A DNA stretch of 26,049 nt, taken from the NCBI GenBank assembly GCA_937982665.1, contig CALJLD010000097.1, positions 1 through 26,049 on the forward strand, written 5' to 3'. Below, in pieces: positions 16,340 through 24,136 of the stretch; positions within the stretch are counted from its first letter, which is position 1, and every line of letters begins with the position of its first letter. The notes under the pieces were generated by a model, which was not told the origin of the DNA, ran no database searches, and worked only from the letters and a program-made list of their open reading frames with translations. The position numbers were made by a program, and so were the translations under genes. The DNA comes from an uncultured Planctomycetales bacterium. GTDB taxonomy: Bacteria > Planctomycetota > Planctomycetia > Pirellulales > S012-138.

Positions 16340-16663
16340 GGCAAACCTGTGCGACTAATGAACTTGCGAGTGACTCAAGAAACAGCCCGGCTATTGACTC
16401 GGGCTGTGCCGTGGTTTGTACACAAGCCGGCTCATGTTGACCAGCCAAACCGCCCAGACTGAGTAGAAGATGGCGGGATTCCGCTGCGTAGCTAGTGTAT
16501 CCTAGCCGCATGAATTTCACATTGCTGAGTCACTAGTTTGGCGCATCAATACTTCCCCATTCGCCAGAAGAAGGAAGTGATGTCTTAGTGGATTTCCAGT
16601 GATGGAGTGCGCGCCGCAATTCACACCGTCGCGCAATCGCTTCGCTTCGGCGAACAGCAACTT
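16340..16663. other. Leader of terC-like gene and spacer
   Basis: This 324-bp stretch lies between two minus-strand genes, so it holds the leader of the TerC gene and the 3' end of the 89-aa gene. The only clear structure is the hairpin at 16382-16407. A promoter for the TerC gene is expected but I could not identify convincing elements. No further gene is supported. Confidence 0.5.
16382..16407 (-). promoter_or_regulatory. Leader hairpin upstream of the TerC gene
   Basis: ACAGCCCG at 16382-16389 and CGGGCTGT at 16400-16407 pair perfectly over 8 bp with a 10-nt loop. On the minus strand the stem is followed by TTTCTT, so it could act as a weak intrinsic terminator or attenuator 40-70 bases before the TerC start. 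It could equally be the end of an upstream transcript. Confidence 0.4.
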
Positions 16664-16933
16664 CTAAGCGGCTTGGCGGACGGGGACGGGGTCTTGTCCC
16701 AGGTTGACGGTCTTCAGCATCGCGCCGGTTTCGTCATAGAACTGGATCATCTGCAGCGATGCGAGCCACATGGCCATGTAGCCGGCCGTGCGATAGGAGC
16801 GTCCGTAGCATCGCCCATCCTGGACGAGTAATGTCTCGCTGAGTTCGGCCAGGTGCCGCATGTTGAGACCGAACTCGATCAGCGTCCGTTTGACGATCCG
16901 ACGGATTTCGCCGGGATAGATGGGGGCGTCCAT
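16664..16933 (-). CDS. Hypothetical protein, 89 aa
   Basis: I do not recognise this family. The protein begins MDAPIYPGEIRRIVKR and is predicted mixed alpha/beta, cytoplasmic, without signal peptide. The start is clear: GAGGAG lies 8 bases before ATG 16933. The segment LVQDGRCYGRSYRTAGYMAM contains the only Cys and several Tyr/Arg residues. The C-terminal half (LQMIQFYDETGAMLKTVNLG) reads like a beta hairpin. It lies 153 bases downstream of the DUF4954-like gene on the same strand and may be the last gene of that transcript. Confidence 0.7.
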   Translation of the reverse strand: MDAPIYPGEIRRIVKRTLIEFGLNMRHLAELSETLLVQDGRCYGRSYRTAGYMAMWLASLQMIQFYDETGAMLKTVNLGQDPVPVRQAA

Positions 16934-17086
16934 GCCCTGGCTCCTCAAAGTAACGTAATGGCAGGTTTCGCGTTGCCTTGGCGTCCATCGCCTGCGCGCG
17001 AGCCTGCGTGTCCATCATCGACAACAAATCCGCGGTCCTTGCTGAAGTGCTGTCGCCACCGGGACAAGACGCGTGGTTTGCCCGGT

Positions 17087-19111
17087 TTATCTGAGCCTTC
17101 CAATGCGTTCCAGCAGCAAACTCGCTCGCTGCAAGGCATCCGCACCTTCCTGCTGCAATTGTTGTACAAACGCATGATCTTCAAAGGAACCCCGAACGGC
17201 GCGGAAGTCCGCATACCGCACGGCGGCGTCTCCATCCAGGCCAAACGCAATCGAGCTACGGTCGGAAAACTCACTTTCCGCATCGCGCAAGACCAGCTTG
17301 TTAGATTGCGAAGTCGCAGCGCTCCATGCATCAATGGCAGCAGTGACATCATCCAAGTCAATTTCCGCTGCTGGCTTATCCAGCCGATGTGCCCAAGCAG
17401 TGAGTACCCAGTCCCATTCCCAATCCGGCACGCGCGCGGCCAAACTTTTCATCGCGAGTTCCCAATCGGTGAGCGTGCGAAACTCGTCGCGAGCCAACCG
17501 TGCGAGCAGGGAGTAAAGTTGCGCTTGCGGGAGGTAGAAGCCGGCAACATCGACCCACTTGCCCAATCCTGCTTCCGTGTGGGCGAGCAGTTTTTCCAGG
17601 AGCACCGCCGGAAGTTCGAATTCGCCCAGCTCCGCAAAGACCGACTCCAGCCGGCGAACCAGCACATCACCGAGATATCGTTGCAGAGCGATCTCATAAA
17701 TGCGTGCCGCTTTGCGCAGCCGCGACCGCTGGATTCGCACGCCGCCATGCTGGACAAATCGAGCATCGGCTGTCGCACTCGCGTCCAATCTGTGCAACAG
17801 GGCCATGGCCTGAATCATGCGTTCCGCCGTGTACGGTGACTGGGTGGCGCTGTTGACCAGATCCAGTTTATCGTCGTCGGTGCGGCGATCGCGCTGAAGC
17901 CATTTGTGTTCGTCTCGTCGCGGTCCGACGGTCGTGAGATTCGCCGCTGGCACCAGCAGAGTTTTGCCTTCCACTTCAAACAAATACGAGAAAGGGAATT
18001 CAGTCGTGTTGAAGCGGCCGGAATGCCGCCCCAGCACTACGCTGAAAGCACCCACGCGCGCCGGCCACATGACATAACAAGACGATCCGGTTTTGACGCC
18101 GCGCTCCAGGACGCCTTCGTGCAACGGTCCGAGCTTATAGAGATGGTTGCTTTGGTTGGCGCCGCTTCCAGCGTTGGAGAAAGAGAAGTAGCCGGCGATC
18201 AACAAAGACGCTTTGTGGTGCGTGGTCGTGAATGGGCCAGCGAATAGAGAACAGGCTTCGCCATGCTGCAGCTCACTGTTGGCAAAGATCAGGCTGTGAT
18301 CGGCGGAAAAACCTCGGGCGATGATGGCACCCTGCCCAATGAAGCTGTGATCCAGCCGCGCGCCGCTATCAATCAAGCTTCCCGCGGCGGCGATGAAGTT
18401 CTCCGCAATCACGCCATCGCCAATTTTTGTGGGTGCCGCAGGCGTGCTATGCACTGTTCCCGAAGTCAGCCGCGCGGCGCCGTTGATGACGGCGGACTCG
18501 CCAATGCGAACATTCATCAACGATCCACAATTCACAATCTGCGCGCCGCTGGCGACAATCCCCGTCCGCGCGGTGTTCTCGCGAGTGTGCAAGTCAATGA
18601 GTTCTCGCAATCGCTGCTGGACATCTTCGCGATCTCGATAGAACGTCAGGATGTATGCCAATTGTGACGAGAGCCGATCAACCAACGGCACGGCGCGCCC
18701 GCCAACTTCGCTGACGACATTGACGGCAGCGCCATTTCCAAAAGAGGTCTCGCCTTCGGTGGCGAGGAGGCCAACGTTATCAATGACAACGCGATCACCA
18801 ATGGCATAGTTGGCGATGTGCCGCCCGATGTTGCGGATCAGCACGTCATGCCCGAGCGTGACGTTGTGCAGTGTTGCCCGATAGATCCCGCTACGATGTT
18901 CGACACCGCCGGGCAGGGTGTGCGATTCGCGCAACGCACCGATGGTGATCTTGCCTGAGAAAGTCACGTCACGGACGCGCGCCGCATTGAAGTTCACGGA
19001 CACTTTGACGAGTGACCAGTCCTCGGCGCGACAGCCGGCGGCTTCCATCTGCTGAATTTCTTCAGCGGTGAGCGTTCGAGTGGCATCGGTGGCTGTACTC
19101 ACGGGGCTCAC
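17087..19111 (-). CDS. DUF4954-like left-handed beta-helix protein
   Basis: A 674-aa protein. The N-terminal part has the DUF4954-type opening LTAEEIQQMEAAGCRAEDW. Residues about 55-330 contain isoleucine/valine-rich hexapeptide steps (IGDRVVIDNVGLL, IGESAVINGAARL, IGDGVIAENFIAA, IGQGAIIARG), the pattern of a left-handed beta helix as in acyl- and nucleotidyl-transferases. The C-terminal third is helical. The start is GTG 19111, whose GTGA overlaps the TGA stop of nagB; a longer frame to 19159 lies inside nagB. The 4-bp overlap implies translational coupling. I infer a role with amino-sugar or sugar-nucleotide metabolism from nagB and the fold, but no catalytic His is identified and the reaction is unknown. 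Confidence 0.85.
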   Translation of the reverse strand: MSPVSTATDATRTLTAEEIQQMEAAGCRAEDWSLVKVSVNFNAARVRDVTFSGKITIGALRESHTLPGGVEHRSGIYRATLHNVTLGHDVLIRNIGRHIANYAIGDRVVIDNVGLLATEGETSFGNGAAVNVVSEVGGRAVPLVDRLSSQLAYILTFYRDREDVQQRLRELIDLHTRENTARTGIVASGAQIVNCGSLMNVRIGESAVINGAARLTSGTVHSTPAAPTKIGDGVIAENFIAAAGSLIDSGARLDHSFIGQGAIIARGFSADHSLIFANSELQHGEACSLFAGPFTTTHHKASLLIAGYFSFSNAGSGANQSNHLYKLGPLHEGVLERGVKTGSSCYVMWPARVGAFSVVLGRHSGRFNTTEFPFSYLFEVEGKTLLVPAANLTTVGPRRDEHKWLQRDRRTDDDKLDLVNSATQSPYTAERMIQAMALLHRLDASATADARFVQHGGVRIQRSRLRKAARIYEIALQRYLGDVLVRRLESVFAELGEFELPAVLLEKLLAHTEAGLGKWVDVAGFYLPQAQLYSLLARLARDEFRTLTDWELAMKSLAARVPDWEWDWVLTAWAHRLDKPAAEIDLDDVTAAIDAWSAATSQSNKLVLRDAESEFSDRSSIAFGLDGDAAVRYADFRAVRGSFEDHAFVQQLQQEGADALQRASLLLERIGRLR

Positions 19112-19944
19112 GCGAAGTCCTCGTACGGTGTCAGGTAGGGGTCCGCCCCGGCTTCGCACAAGCTATCTTCAATATCCTTGAAGTATTTGACGGTGCTCGT
19201 GGAAAGCGCGGCCGTGGAGGCTTCATCGCAAACGATCACCGCACGAGGGTGCATCTGCAGGATAGAGCCTGTCCACATATGGTTGATTCCGTCCTCGACG
19301 ATCTTTCGCAGTGCTCTGGCTTTTGCGTCCCCGCTAACCAACAGCAGCACTTCATCAGCCGCCATCAAGGTGGCCAGTCCCACGGTAATCGCCTGCTTGG
19401 GTACACTCTTGACGTTATTGTCAAAGAAGCGTGCGTTGGCGCGGCGTGTCTCCATGGTCAGCGTCTTGACTCGAGTGCGGCTTTGCAAACTTGAGCCTGG
19501 CTCGTTGAATGCGACATGCCCATCATGCCCTAGACCGCCAACGAACAATCGAATGCCGCCGTGATCGGCAATCGCGCGTTCATAGTCCGCGCATTCTCGC
19601 CGCAGATCTTCCGCGTTGCCGTCAGGGATGTGTACGTTTTTTGCATCAATGTCCACATGCGCGAGCAACTTCTCACGCATGAATGTGTGGTAGCTTTGCG
19701 GATGGTCTTCGGGCAAGCCTACGTACTCGTCCATGTTGAACGTTGCCACGTGCCGCAACGAGATCTTGCCTTCGCGGAAGAACTGGACGACGTACTCATA
19801 CGTTCCCAGTGGAGTTCCGCCTGTTGGCAAGCCCAGCGTGAACGGGCGGCTTTTGTCCGCGGGATACGACTGAATCCTTCGCGTGATGTACTCGGCCGCC
19901 CAATGGCTCATGCGGTCGTAATCAGGAAGAATAACGATTCTCAC
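19108..19944 (-). CDS. nagB: Glucosamine-6-phosphate deaminase
   Basis: Converts glucosamine-6-phosphate to fructose-6-phosphate and ammonia, feeding amino sugars into glycolysis. The 278-aa sequence aligns with E. coli NagB without gaps over most of its length. Phosphate-binding LGLPTGGTPLGTY is at 37-49; the catalytic residues Asp72 (NMDEYVGL), Asp141 and His143 (GLGHDGHVAFNEP) and Glu148 fall at the same numbers as in E. coli. Residues of the GlcNAc6P allosteric site, Ser151, Arg158, Lys160 and Tyr254, are also kept, so allosteric activation is likely. The start is GTG 19944 with AGGTG just upstream. The stop overlaps the GTG start of the DUF4954-like gene. A 17-bp palindrome lies at 20023-20039 in the leader. 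Confidence 0.96.
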   Translation of the reverse strand: MRIVILPDYDRMSHWAAEYITRRIQSYPADKSRPFTLGLPTGGTPLGTYEYVVQFFREGKISLRHVATFNMDEYVGLPEDHPQSYHTFMREKLLAHVDIDAKNVHIPDGNAEDLRRECADYERAIADHGGIRLFVGGLGHDGHVAFNEPGSSLQSRTRVKTLTMETRRANARFFDNNVKSVPKQAITVGLATLMAADEVLLLVSGDAKARALRKIVEDGINHMWTGSILQMHPRAVIVCDEASTAALSTSTVKYFKDIEDSLCEAGADPYLTPYEDFA

Positions 19945-20022
19945 GTGGCACCTGGATTACATGGCGCTTGAAGTGCGAACAAAACGAAATGTGACCGGGC
20001 GTAGTGTCATGGGCGTGAGTGC

Positions 20023-20039
20023 CGCTCAATGATTGAGCG
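20023..20039. promoter_or_regulatory. 17-bp palindrome upstream of nagB
   Basis: CGCTCAA and TTGAGCG flank the centre TGA, a perfect 7-bp inverted repeat lying about 80-95 bases before the nagB start. It may be an operator for a dimeric regulator or a short RNA hairpin. No second copy was found in the window, and no NagC-type site is claimed. Confidence 0.3.
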
Positions 20040-20096
20040 CGAGGCCGCGTTGGCGGCACACGGAATCTCTTCGCCATTGAACATCCAACAACCTGG

Positions 20097-21056
20097 CTAT
20101 GCCGCCTGGGGTTGCAGAAGCGGCGAGGCTGTGCGGCCCAAGGCGTCCCAGCGGCCGTTTGTCTTTTGCGCGACGAACTCCTGGACCGTATCGGCTAGGG
20201 ACGATGGTTGCCAGCCGAGCAACTTGCGCGCCGCACGCGAACAGAGTGACGTCTCACGTGGCTCGCCGGACGGTGCGGTCAGTGCGATCAGTTTTTTAAG
20301 CGCGGCGGATTCGTCCATCTCATTCGCTAGCATGCGAGCAAGCCGCAACTGACTGACGCGTTCCGCTCCTCCCAAGTGCAGGGTGCCGCGCAGGCCTGCA
20401 TCGTACGCGCGAACCCATCCTTCGGCGAAGTCATCAACCAGCACAGGTGTGGCGTAGCGAGCGGGACTGACAGCAAACGCAGTGCGGTTTGCTAGTGATG
20501 TTTCCATGTGTTCGCAGAAAGAGGATTCACCTCCAAAGCCCCACGCCAGTGGGTGTGTTCGCAGGACCAATCCTCCCCATTCCGTTGCTGCTGATTCCAG
20601 GCTCTGCATCCACATAGCGTCCGCGGATCGAGCTGGACTGTCTTCCGCGTGAAAGACTTGAGGGCGGTCAAAAATGGCATCGCTGGAAACGAGCGTGAAA
20701 TGAGCCTCCACGCGACAGGCGGCCTGGGCGAGCGCACAAATGGCGACGCTTTCTCTGTTGGGATCGATCCGCGACTGCGACCAGGCGCTATGGGAGATGC
20801 TGTTGCAGCAGATTACCGCCTGCGGCTCAACTCCATGAATCAGATCGCTGGTTTCCGCGGCGTTGGCGACGCGAACCGCCTGGCAGCCTGGGAGACTCCG
20901 TAATGCAGAGTTGGGCTGAGATTTGCCCTTGTTGCGGCCTGACCGTGGAGCGGGACCGTCTTCAAAGACTGCCACAACGTCGAATGCGGTCGCGAGCGTT
21001 ACCGCCAGATTTGCCCCGATAGGGCGCTGTGCGCCGGTGATGAGCACTGTCGCCAT
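20097..21056 (-). CDS. RmlD-like extended SDR protein, catalytic pair missing
   Basis: A 319-aa Rossmann-fold protein. The N-terminus MATVLITGAQRPIGANLAV has the nucleotide-binding TGxxxxxG (7-14). The RmlD-type marks SSDAIFD (124-130), TPVLVDDFAEGWVRA near 203-217 and a GTLHLGGAERVS segment (224-235) are present, as in dTDP-4-dehydrorhamnose reductase relatives. At the place of the usual YxxxK the sequence reads MWMQS (148-152), so the catalytic Tyr and Lys appear to be lost. It may be a non-catalytic or altered member. ATG 21056 has GGGAGG upstream; the longer frame to 21308 lacks a site and has a Lys/Arg-rich, unlikely leader. It lies 152 bases upstream of nagB on the same strand. Confidence 0.82.
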   Translation of the reverse strand: MATVLITGAQRPIGANLAVTLATAFDVVAVFEDGPAPRSGRNKGKSQPNSALRSLPGCQAVRVANAAETSDLIHGVEPQAVICCNSISHSAWSQSRIDPNRESVAICALAQAACRVEAHFTLVSSDAIFDRPQVFHAEDSPARSADAMWMQSLESAATEWGGLVLRTHPLAWGFGGESSFCEHMETSLANRTAFAVSPARYATPVLVDDFAEGWVRAYDAGLRGTLHLGGAERVSQLRLARMLANEMDESAALKKLIALTAPSGEPRETSLCSRAARKLLGWQPSSLADTVQEFVAQKTNGRWDALGRTASPLLQPQAA

Positions 21057-21114
21057 CTGTGTGCCTCCCTGCGAATGTTTTGATGCTCGCCAACGTCCTG
21101 AGCGAGTTCGCCGT

Positions 21115-21144
21115 ATTGTATGGCGTTTTTTGGCCATTCGCCAA
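21115..21144 (-). promoter_or_regulatory. Possible promoter of the RmlD-like gene
   Basis: Read on the minus strand, TTGGCG (21144-21139) and TACAAT (21120-21115) are separated by 18 bases, giving four of six and five of six consensus matches. Transcription would start about 50 bases before the ATG at 21056. The -10 is good; the spacer and -35 are only fair. Confidence 0.4.
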
Positions 21145-21341
21145 GTGAAAAAGGCAAAACTAGCCTGTCGGGCTACTCCCCAGGGTTGGCGAGTCGCACA
21201 AACCCGAAGGCAGAATCTGCTTTTTTGGAAAAAAGTCTTTTCAGCCTGTAACAGATTGGCGGGGGCTTCGCTTGGCTGTGCAGAAGCGCGGCCAGGGCGG
21301 CCGGGCAAGAAATCTCAAACGACTGATCCCAGGAGGGTCAA

Positions 21342-21566
21342 ATGTTCAAGTTTACGAAGTTGATGTTGGTGGCCGGTCTGCTGGTTGCAGTGTTCAGCAT
21401 GGTCTCGGCGAGCGACGCGGAAGCCGGCGGCTACGGTTGGTACGGTTACTACGGGCATGCTCACTGCCACGCGGTTTATCCCGTCTACAATTACTACGCC
21501 CCAACGTACTACTACCCCACGTACACGTACTACAGGCCTTTCGCCTACGGCGGTTACTGCTGGTAG
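21342..21566 (+). CDS. Exported tyrosine-rich small protein, 74 aa
   Basis: A signal peptide with a basic start (MFKFTK) and hydrophobic core LMLVAGLLVAVFSMVSA probably ends near residue 23-28 (ASDAEA). The mature part of about 45 residues contains 16 tyrosines, in clusters such as YNYYAPTYYYP and YTYYRPF, plus several Gly, Pro, His and two Cys. This composition resembles small surface or extracellular matrix-like proteins, perhaps cross-linked through tyrosine, but the function is unknown. AGGAGGG (21331-21337) directly precedes ATG 21342, one of the best ribosome binding sites in the window, which makes the gene credible. A strong terminator follows. Confidence 0.8.
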   Translation: MFKFTKLMLVAGLLVAVFSMVSASDAEAGGYGWYGYYGHAHCHAVYPVYNYYAPTYYYPTYTYYRPFAYGGYCW

Positions 21567-21586
21567 TTTTTGCTGAGTGCTGACAA

Positions 21587-21625
21587 GAAAACGGCCGCCG
21601 TGAAATCCACGGCGGCCTTGTTTTC
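21587..21625. terminator. Bidirectional terminator between the Tyr-rich and cupin genes
   Basis: GGCCGCCGTG (21593-21602) and CACGGCGGCC (21608-21617) form a perfect 10-bp stem with a 5-nt loop. It is followed by TTGTTTTC and preceded by GAAAAC, so T-rich tails exist on both strands. It lies between convergent stops at 21566 and 21650 and should end both transcripts. Confidence 0.9.
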
Positions 21626-21649
21626 GTTTGCGTGTCTAATCTAAGTGGT

Positions 21650-22141
21650 TCACTCCCCACCAGGCGGAGCTTTGGAAAAGAAGACCAGCAGGTCCAGGTC
21701 TTCTTCGATTTCCACAAACTTATGCTCGTCGCCGGCGGCGACAAAGATGATCGAACCTTCTTGGACCGCGTGGGCGGCGCCTTCGATGTTGATCTTAGCC
21801 TTTCCGCCCAGCACGTAGTAAATCTCATCCTGACCGTGTGGCGATTGCCCGTCGGTTCCATCCTTGGGCAGCGAGTAGATTCCCAAGCTCATGGTGGGAA
21901 TGTTCATGAACGATAGATAGGCGCTTCCGGATTCCGCGCGCTTCTTCAGCAATTCGCTGACTTCGTAGACAGCTTGCGGCTCATCTTGAGATGGAAGGAC
22001 TTCCGGCTCAACGGCAGGCGGAGCGGTTGATTCAGCCACAGCAGCCGAAGAAAAAACAGTTGGCAACTGATCAACATTCTGCGCCGCCAGCAACAGCGCC
22101 AAGCCAGCGCACAGGACCCAAGGAAAGAGCTGTTTGTTCAT
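21650..22141 (-). CDS. Secreted cupin-domain protein
   Basis: A 163-aa protein with an N-terminal signal segment (about 1-22, PWVLCAGLALLLAA) and one cupin domain. Motif 1 reads SPHGQDEIYYVLGGKAKI (101-118), with His102, Gln104 and Glu106 in the usual metal-ligand places, so the second His of HxH is replaced by Gln. Motif 2 contains GSIIFVAAGDEHKF with His140. The fold is typical of small metal-binding cupins; the reaction is unknown. ATG 22141 was chosen because GAGG precedes it by about 7 bases; a longer frame to 22201 lacks one. The protein is expected to act outside the cytoplasmic membrane. It shares the terminator at 21587-21625 with the opposing gene. Confidence 0.85.
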   Translation of the reverse strand: MNKQLFPWVLCAGLALLLAAQNVDQLPTVFSSAAVAESTAPPAVEPEVLPSQDEPQAVYEVSELLKKRAESGSAYLSFMNIPTMSLGIYSLPKDGTDGQSPHGQDEIYYVLGGKAKINIEGAAHAVQEGSIIFVAAGDEHKFVEIEEDLDLLVFFSKAPPGGE

Positions 22142-22378
22142 GTGGGATCCTCGCTGTTGGAATGGACACAAGAAAAGTTGTGAGAGTGACGTGACTGTCA
22201 CGCCAGAAGTTGAGCCAGCACGATCCGCGCTGCAGCTCGCGCGGTGTCAGGCACGTCCTGGACAATTGGAATCTGCTTCCGCGCGAATTGGTGTTCGCTG
22301 TCTCACAAGATGGCGATTTTCAGATTCGTTCGAAAGAAGTGCCGCGAGCATGTCTTCCAATCCCATTGTCCAGCGCAG
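22142..22378. other. Intergenic gap, minus-strand genes
   Basis: These 237 bases separate two minus-strand genes. A short stem GTGAC/GTCAC at about 22188-22202 is the only structure noted. A promoter for the cupin gene is likely here but is not recognised with confidence. Confidence 0.35.
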
Positions 22379-22894
22379 TTATCGCTTAAGCGTGCCCTTT
22401 TGCCGACTGTCTTCGGCGTTGTCCAGCATGTTCAACATGTTAGCGGAAAGGTGCTTCTGCAGATCGGCGACATCCTCAATCTTGATCAGCTTCTTGATTT
22501 CTTGCTTGTCCGTGATGTCCTTGGCAAGAATGAACATGTAATCCGGATCACCGGGATTGGAAAGCACAACGTAAGGATAGTCGTTTAGTTCGCCTGTCTC
22601 GCGATCAGAAAAGTAGTAGCGGCCAAGCTCACGCTCATCGTCTGGATTACTGGTAAAACTCTGAGCCAATTGGGCTACCTGATCACGCATTTTCTCCTTG
22701 GATTCCTCCGCGTCATCGTACACGTTGATTTCTATCCGCAGCGGTTCGGCAAGGTCCGGTCCAGAAGCGAAAACGTACCACTGGCCCGGGACATCCTGAG
22801 AACCCTGCCAGTAGAAAACGCCGCCAACCACGCCTACCAGGACGAGTAAGATGACAACGACCGCCGCGATACGTTTACCGGAACTCTTTGCCAT
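22379..22894 (-). CDS. Membrane-anchored hypothetical protein, 171 aa
   Basis: I do not recognise a named family. One transmembrane helix at about residues 9-29 (IAAVVVILLVLVGVVGGVFY) anchors a soluble, acidic domain on the outer face of the membrane, starting VPGQWYVFASGPDLAEP. The domain contains VLSNPGDPDYMFILAKD and a charged helical C-terminus. No cysteine or enzyme motif is seen. GGGAGCG lies a few bases before ATG 22894. It may be a planctomycete envelope protein of unknown role. Confidence 0.75.
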   Translation of the reverse strand: MAKSSGKRIAAVVVILLVLVGVVGGVFYWQGSQDVPGQWYVFASGPDLAEPLRIEINVYDDAEESKEKMRDQVAQLAQSFTSNPDDERELGRYYFSDRETGELNDYPYVVLSNPGDPDYMFILAKDITDKQEIKKLIKIEDVADLQKHLSANMLNMLDNAEDSRQKGTLKR

Positions 22895-23156
22895 GAGTCG
22901 CTCCCTGGGAAATTGGAAGTGAGTCTAACACCCGGTTTGATTGAGCGTTGGTTTGCCGGACTGATTTTCTTTTGTCATTCCCGCAAAGGCCGGAATCCAG
23001 TACACAATGTTCCGCGCTGGATTCCCGCCTTCGCGGGAATGACGGACTTGGTGGACAGTGTTTGTCCGCAAACACCATCGCAGAAACTTGCCCGGAACCA
23101 AAGTCTAATCGACTAAGCCCTCTCATCAAAGTTGCCGCAACAAGTTGATTGCCGAT
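22895..23156. other. Intergenic gap carrying a long inverted repeat
   Basis: These 262 bases lie between two minus-strand genes. The centre is the inverted repeat at 22974-23043. I see no gene in the remainder. Confidence 0.6.
22974..23043. repeat. Extragenic 27-bp inverted repeat (ATTCCCGC family)
   Basis: The arms 22974-23000 and 23017-23043 match at 25 of 27 positions in inverted orientation, with a 16-base loop. The right arm includes ATTCCCGCCTTCGCGGGAAT, itself a perfect 8-bp hairpin. Sequences of the form GTCATTCCCGCGAAGGCGGG are well-known intergenic repeats in many bacteria. This looks like an intact copy of that kind of palindromic, MITE-like element. Confidence 0.85.
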
Positions 23157-24014
23157 TCAAGTTGGTCGATTGCTCGCCGTTGCAGACACTTCGGCATAGG
23201 CCGCGTAGACTTCCGGTCTGCGGTCCGCAAAGCGATCGATCTCATGTTTGCCGGGTACGCGGACTTTGCGCTTCGTGCGGGCTGTGCTTGGGTCAATCGT
23301 CGCGTACAGAATCGCTTCCTGGTCGTGATCGGCAACGGCCAGGTTGCCGCCATCGGGATCGCAGATGCGGCTTTTGCCGATGAAGTGAAAGCCACGCTCC
23401 TCGCCCACGCGATTGACGGCCGCGTAATAGATGCCGTTTTCCATTGCTCGGGCGTTGATCACATGGTCCGCATTGCAGAAAGCTCCAGGCGGCCAATTGG
23501 TGGGCAGGGCGATCAAATCCGCACCGGCGAGCGCCAATATCCGCGCAGCCTCGGGAAAGGCGCTGTCATAGCAGATGTTTAAACCCACCCGGACATCGTT
23601 CACGGAAAACAACTCAAACTCATCGCCCGGCGTGGTGAATTGATCGACTCCCAACGTCGGTAAATGAACCTTGCGATACTGGCCCACCAAACCTTGGGGG
23701 CCCAACAGCACGCAGGTGTTGAATAGCCGCTGCTCATCTGTTTCCAGCATGCCGAAAATGCAATGCCGGTTAAGCTCCTGGCAAATCTCGTGCAGGCGTT
23801 GGATGCTGGGTCCGTCAATCGGTTCCGCATACTGCATCGCTTCGTCAAGCGATTCAAAGCAATAGCCGCAAAGCGCCGCTTCCGGAAAGATAGTGATCTC
23901 CGCTTGCTGCCAACTTGTTTCGCGAAGGATGTCCTCCATCCGTTTGACGTTGACGGAAGCGTCGCCCAGCTTGATGTCTATTTGGGCAGCAGCGATTTTC
24001 ATAGGTGCGGACAT
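23157..24014 (-). CDS. Nitrilase-superfamily carbon-nitrogen hydrolase
   Basis: A 285-aa cytoplasmic amidase-like enzyme. The catalytic triad of the superfamily is present: Glu45 in FPEAALCGY, Lys115 in YRKVHLP and Cys148 in NICYDSAFPE. The N-terminus MKIAAAQIDIKLGDASVNV is typical for the start of the CN-hydrolase fold. Members split amides, nitriles or carbamoyl groups; the substrate cannot be told from sequence. ATG 24014 was chosen since GGAG lies six bases upstream; an in-frame longer start at 24047 lacks one. An ATG four codons in is an alternative. No partner genes suggest a pathway. Confidence 0.92.
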   Translation of the reverse strand: MSAPMKIAAAQIDIKLGDASVNVKRMEDILRETSWQQAEITIFPEAALCGYCFESLDEAMQYAEPIDGPSIQRLHEICQELNRHCIFGMLETDEQRLFNTCVLLGPQGLVGQYRKVHLPTLGVDQFTTPGDEFELFSVNDVRVGLNICYDSAFPEAARILALAGADLIALPTNWPPGAFCNADHVINARAMENGIYYAAVNRVGEERGFHFIGKSRICDPDGGNLAVADHDQEAILYATIDPSTARTKRKVRVPGKHEIDRFADRRPEVYAAYAEVSATASNRPT

Positions 24015-24136
24015 ACTCGCTCCGGTTTTGCGCAGCGTGAAGAACAATTCGCATGAAGATGCGAGTGCGCATTATCGCACTGTGAGCAGTGGGATGGCGA
24101 GTGCCTGGGAAGAGATTCCTGGAGCTTCGCGCCGCG

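Noticed and set aside
16340..16530. yybP-ykoY manganese riboswitch before the TerC gene
   Set aside because: The conserved GGGGAGUA and related segments are not found; only a simple hairpin is present.
16853..17839. 328-aa plus-strand frame over the beta-helix gene
   Set aside because: It is antisense to the recognised DUF4954-like gene and carries no domain.
21057..21308. N-terminal extension of the RmlD-like protein
   Set aside because: It is rich in Arg/Ser, covers the likely promoter and precedes a good ribosome binding site for the shorter start.
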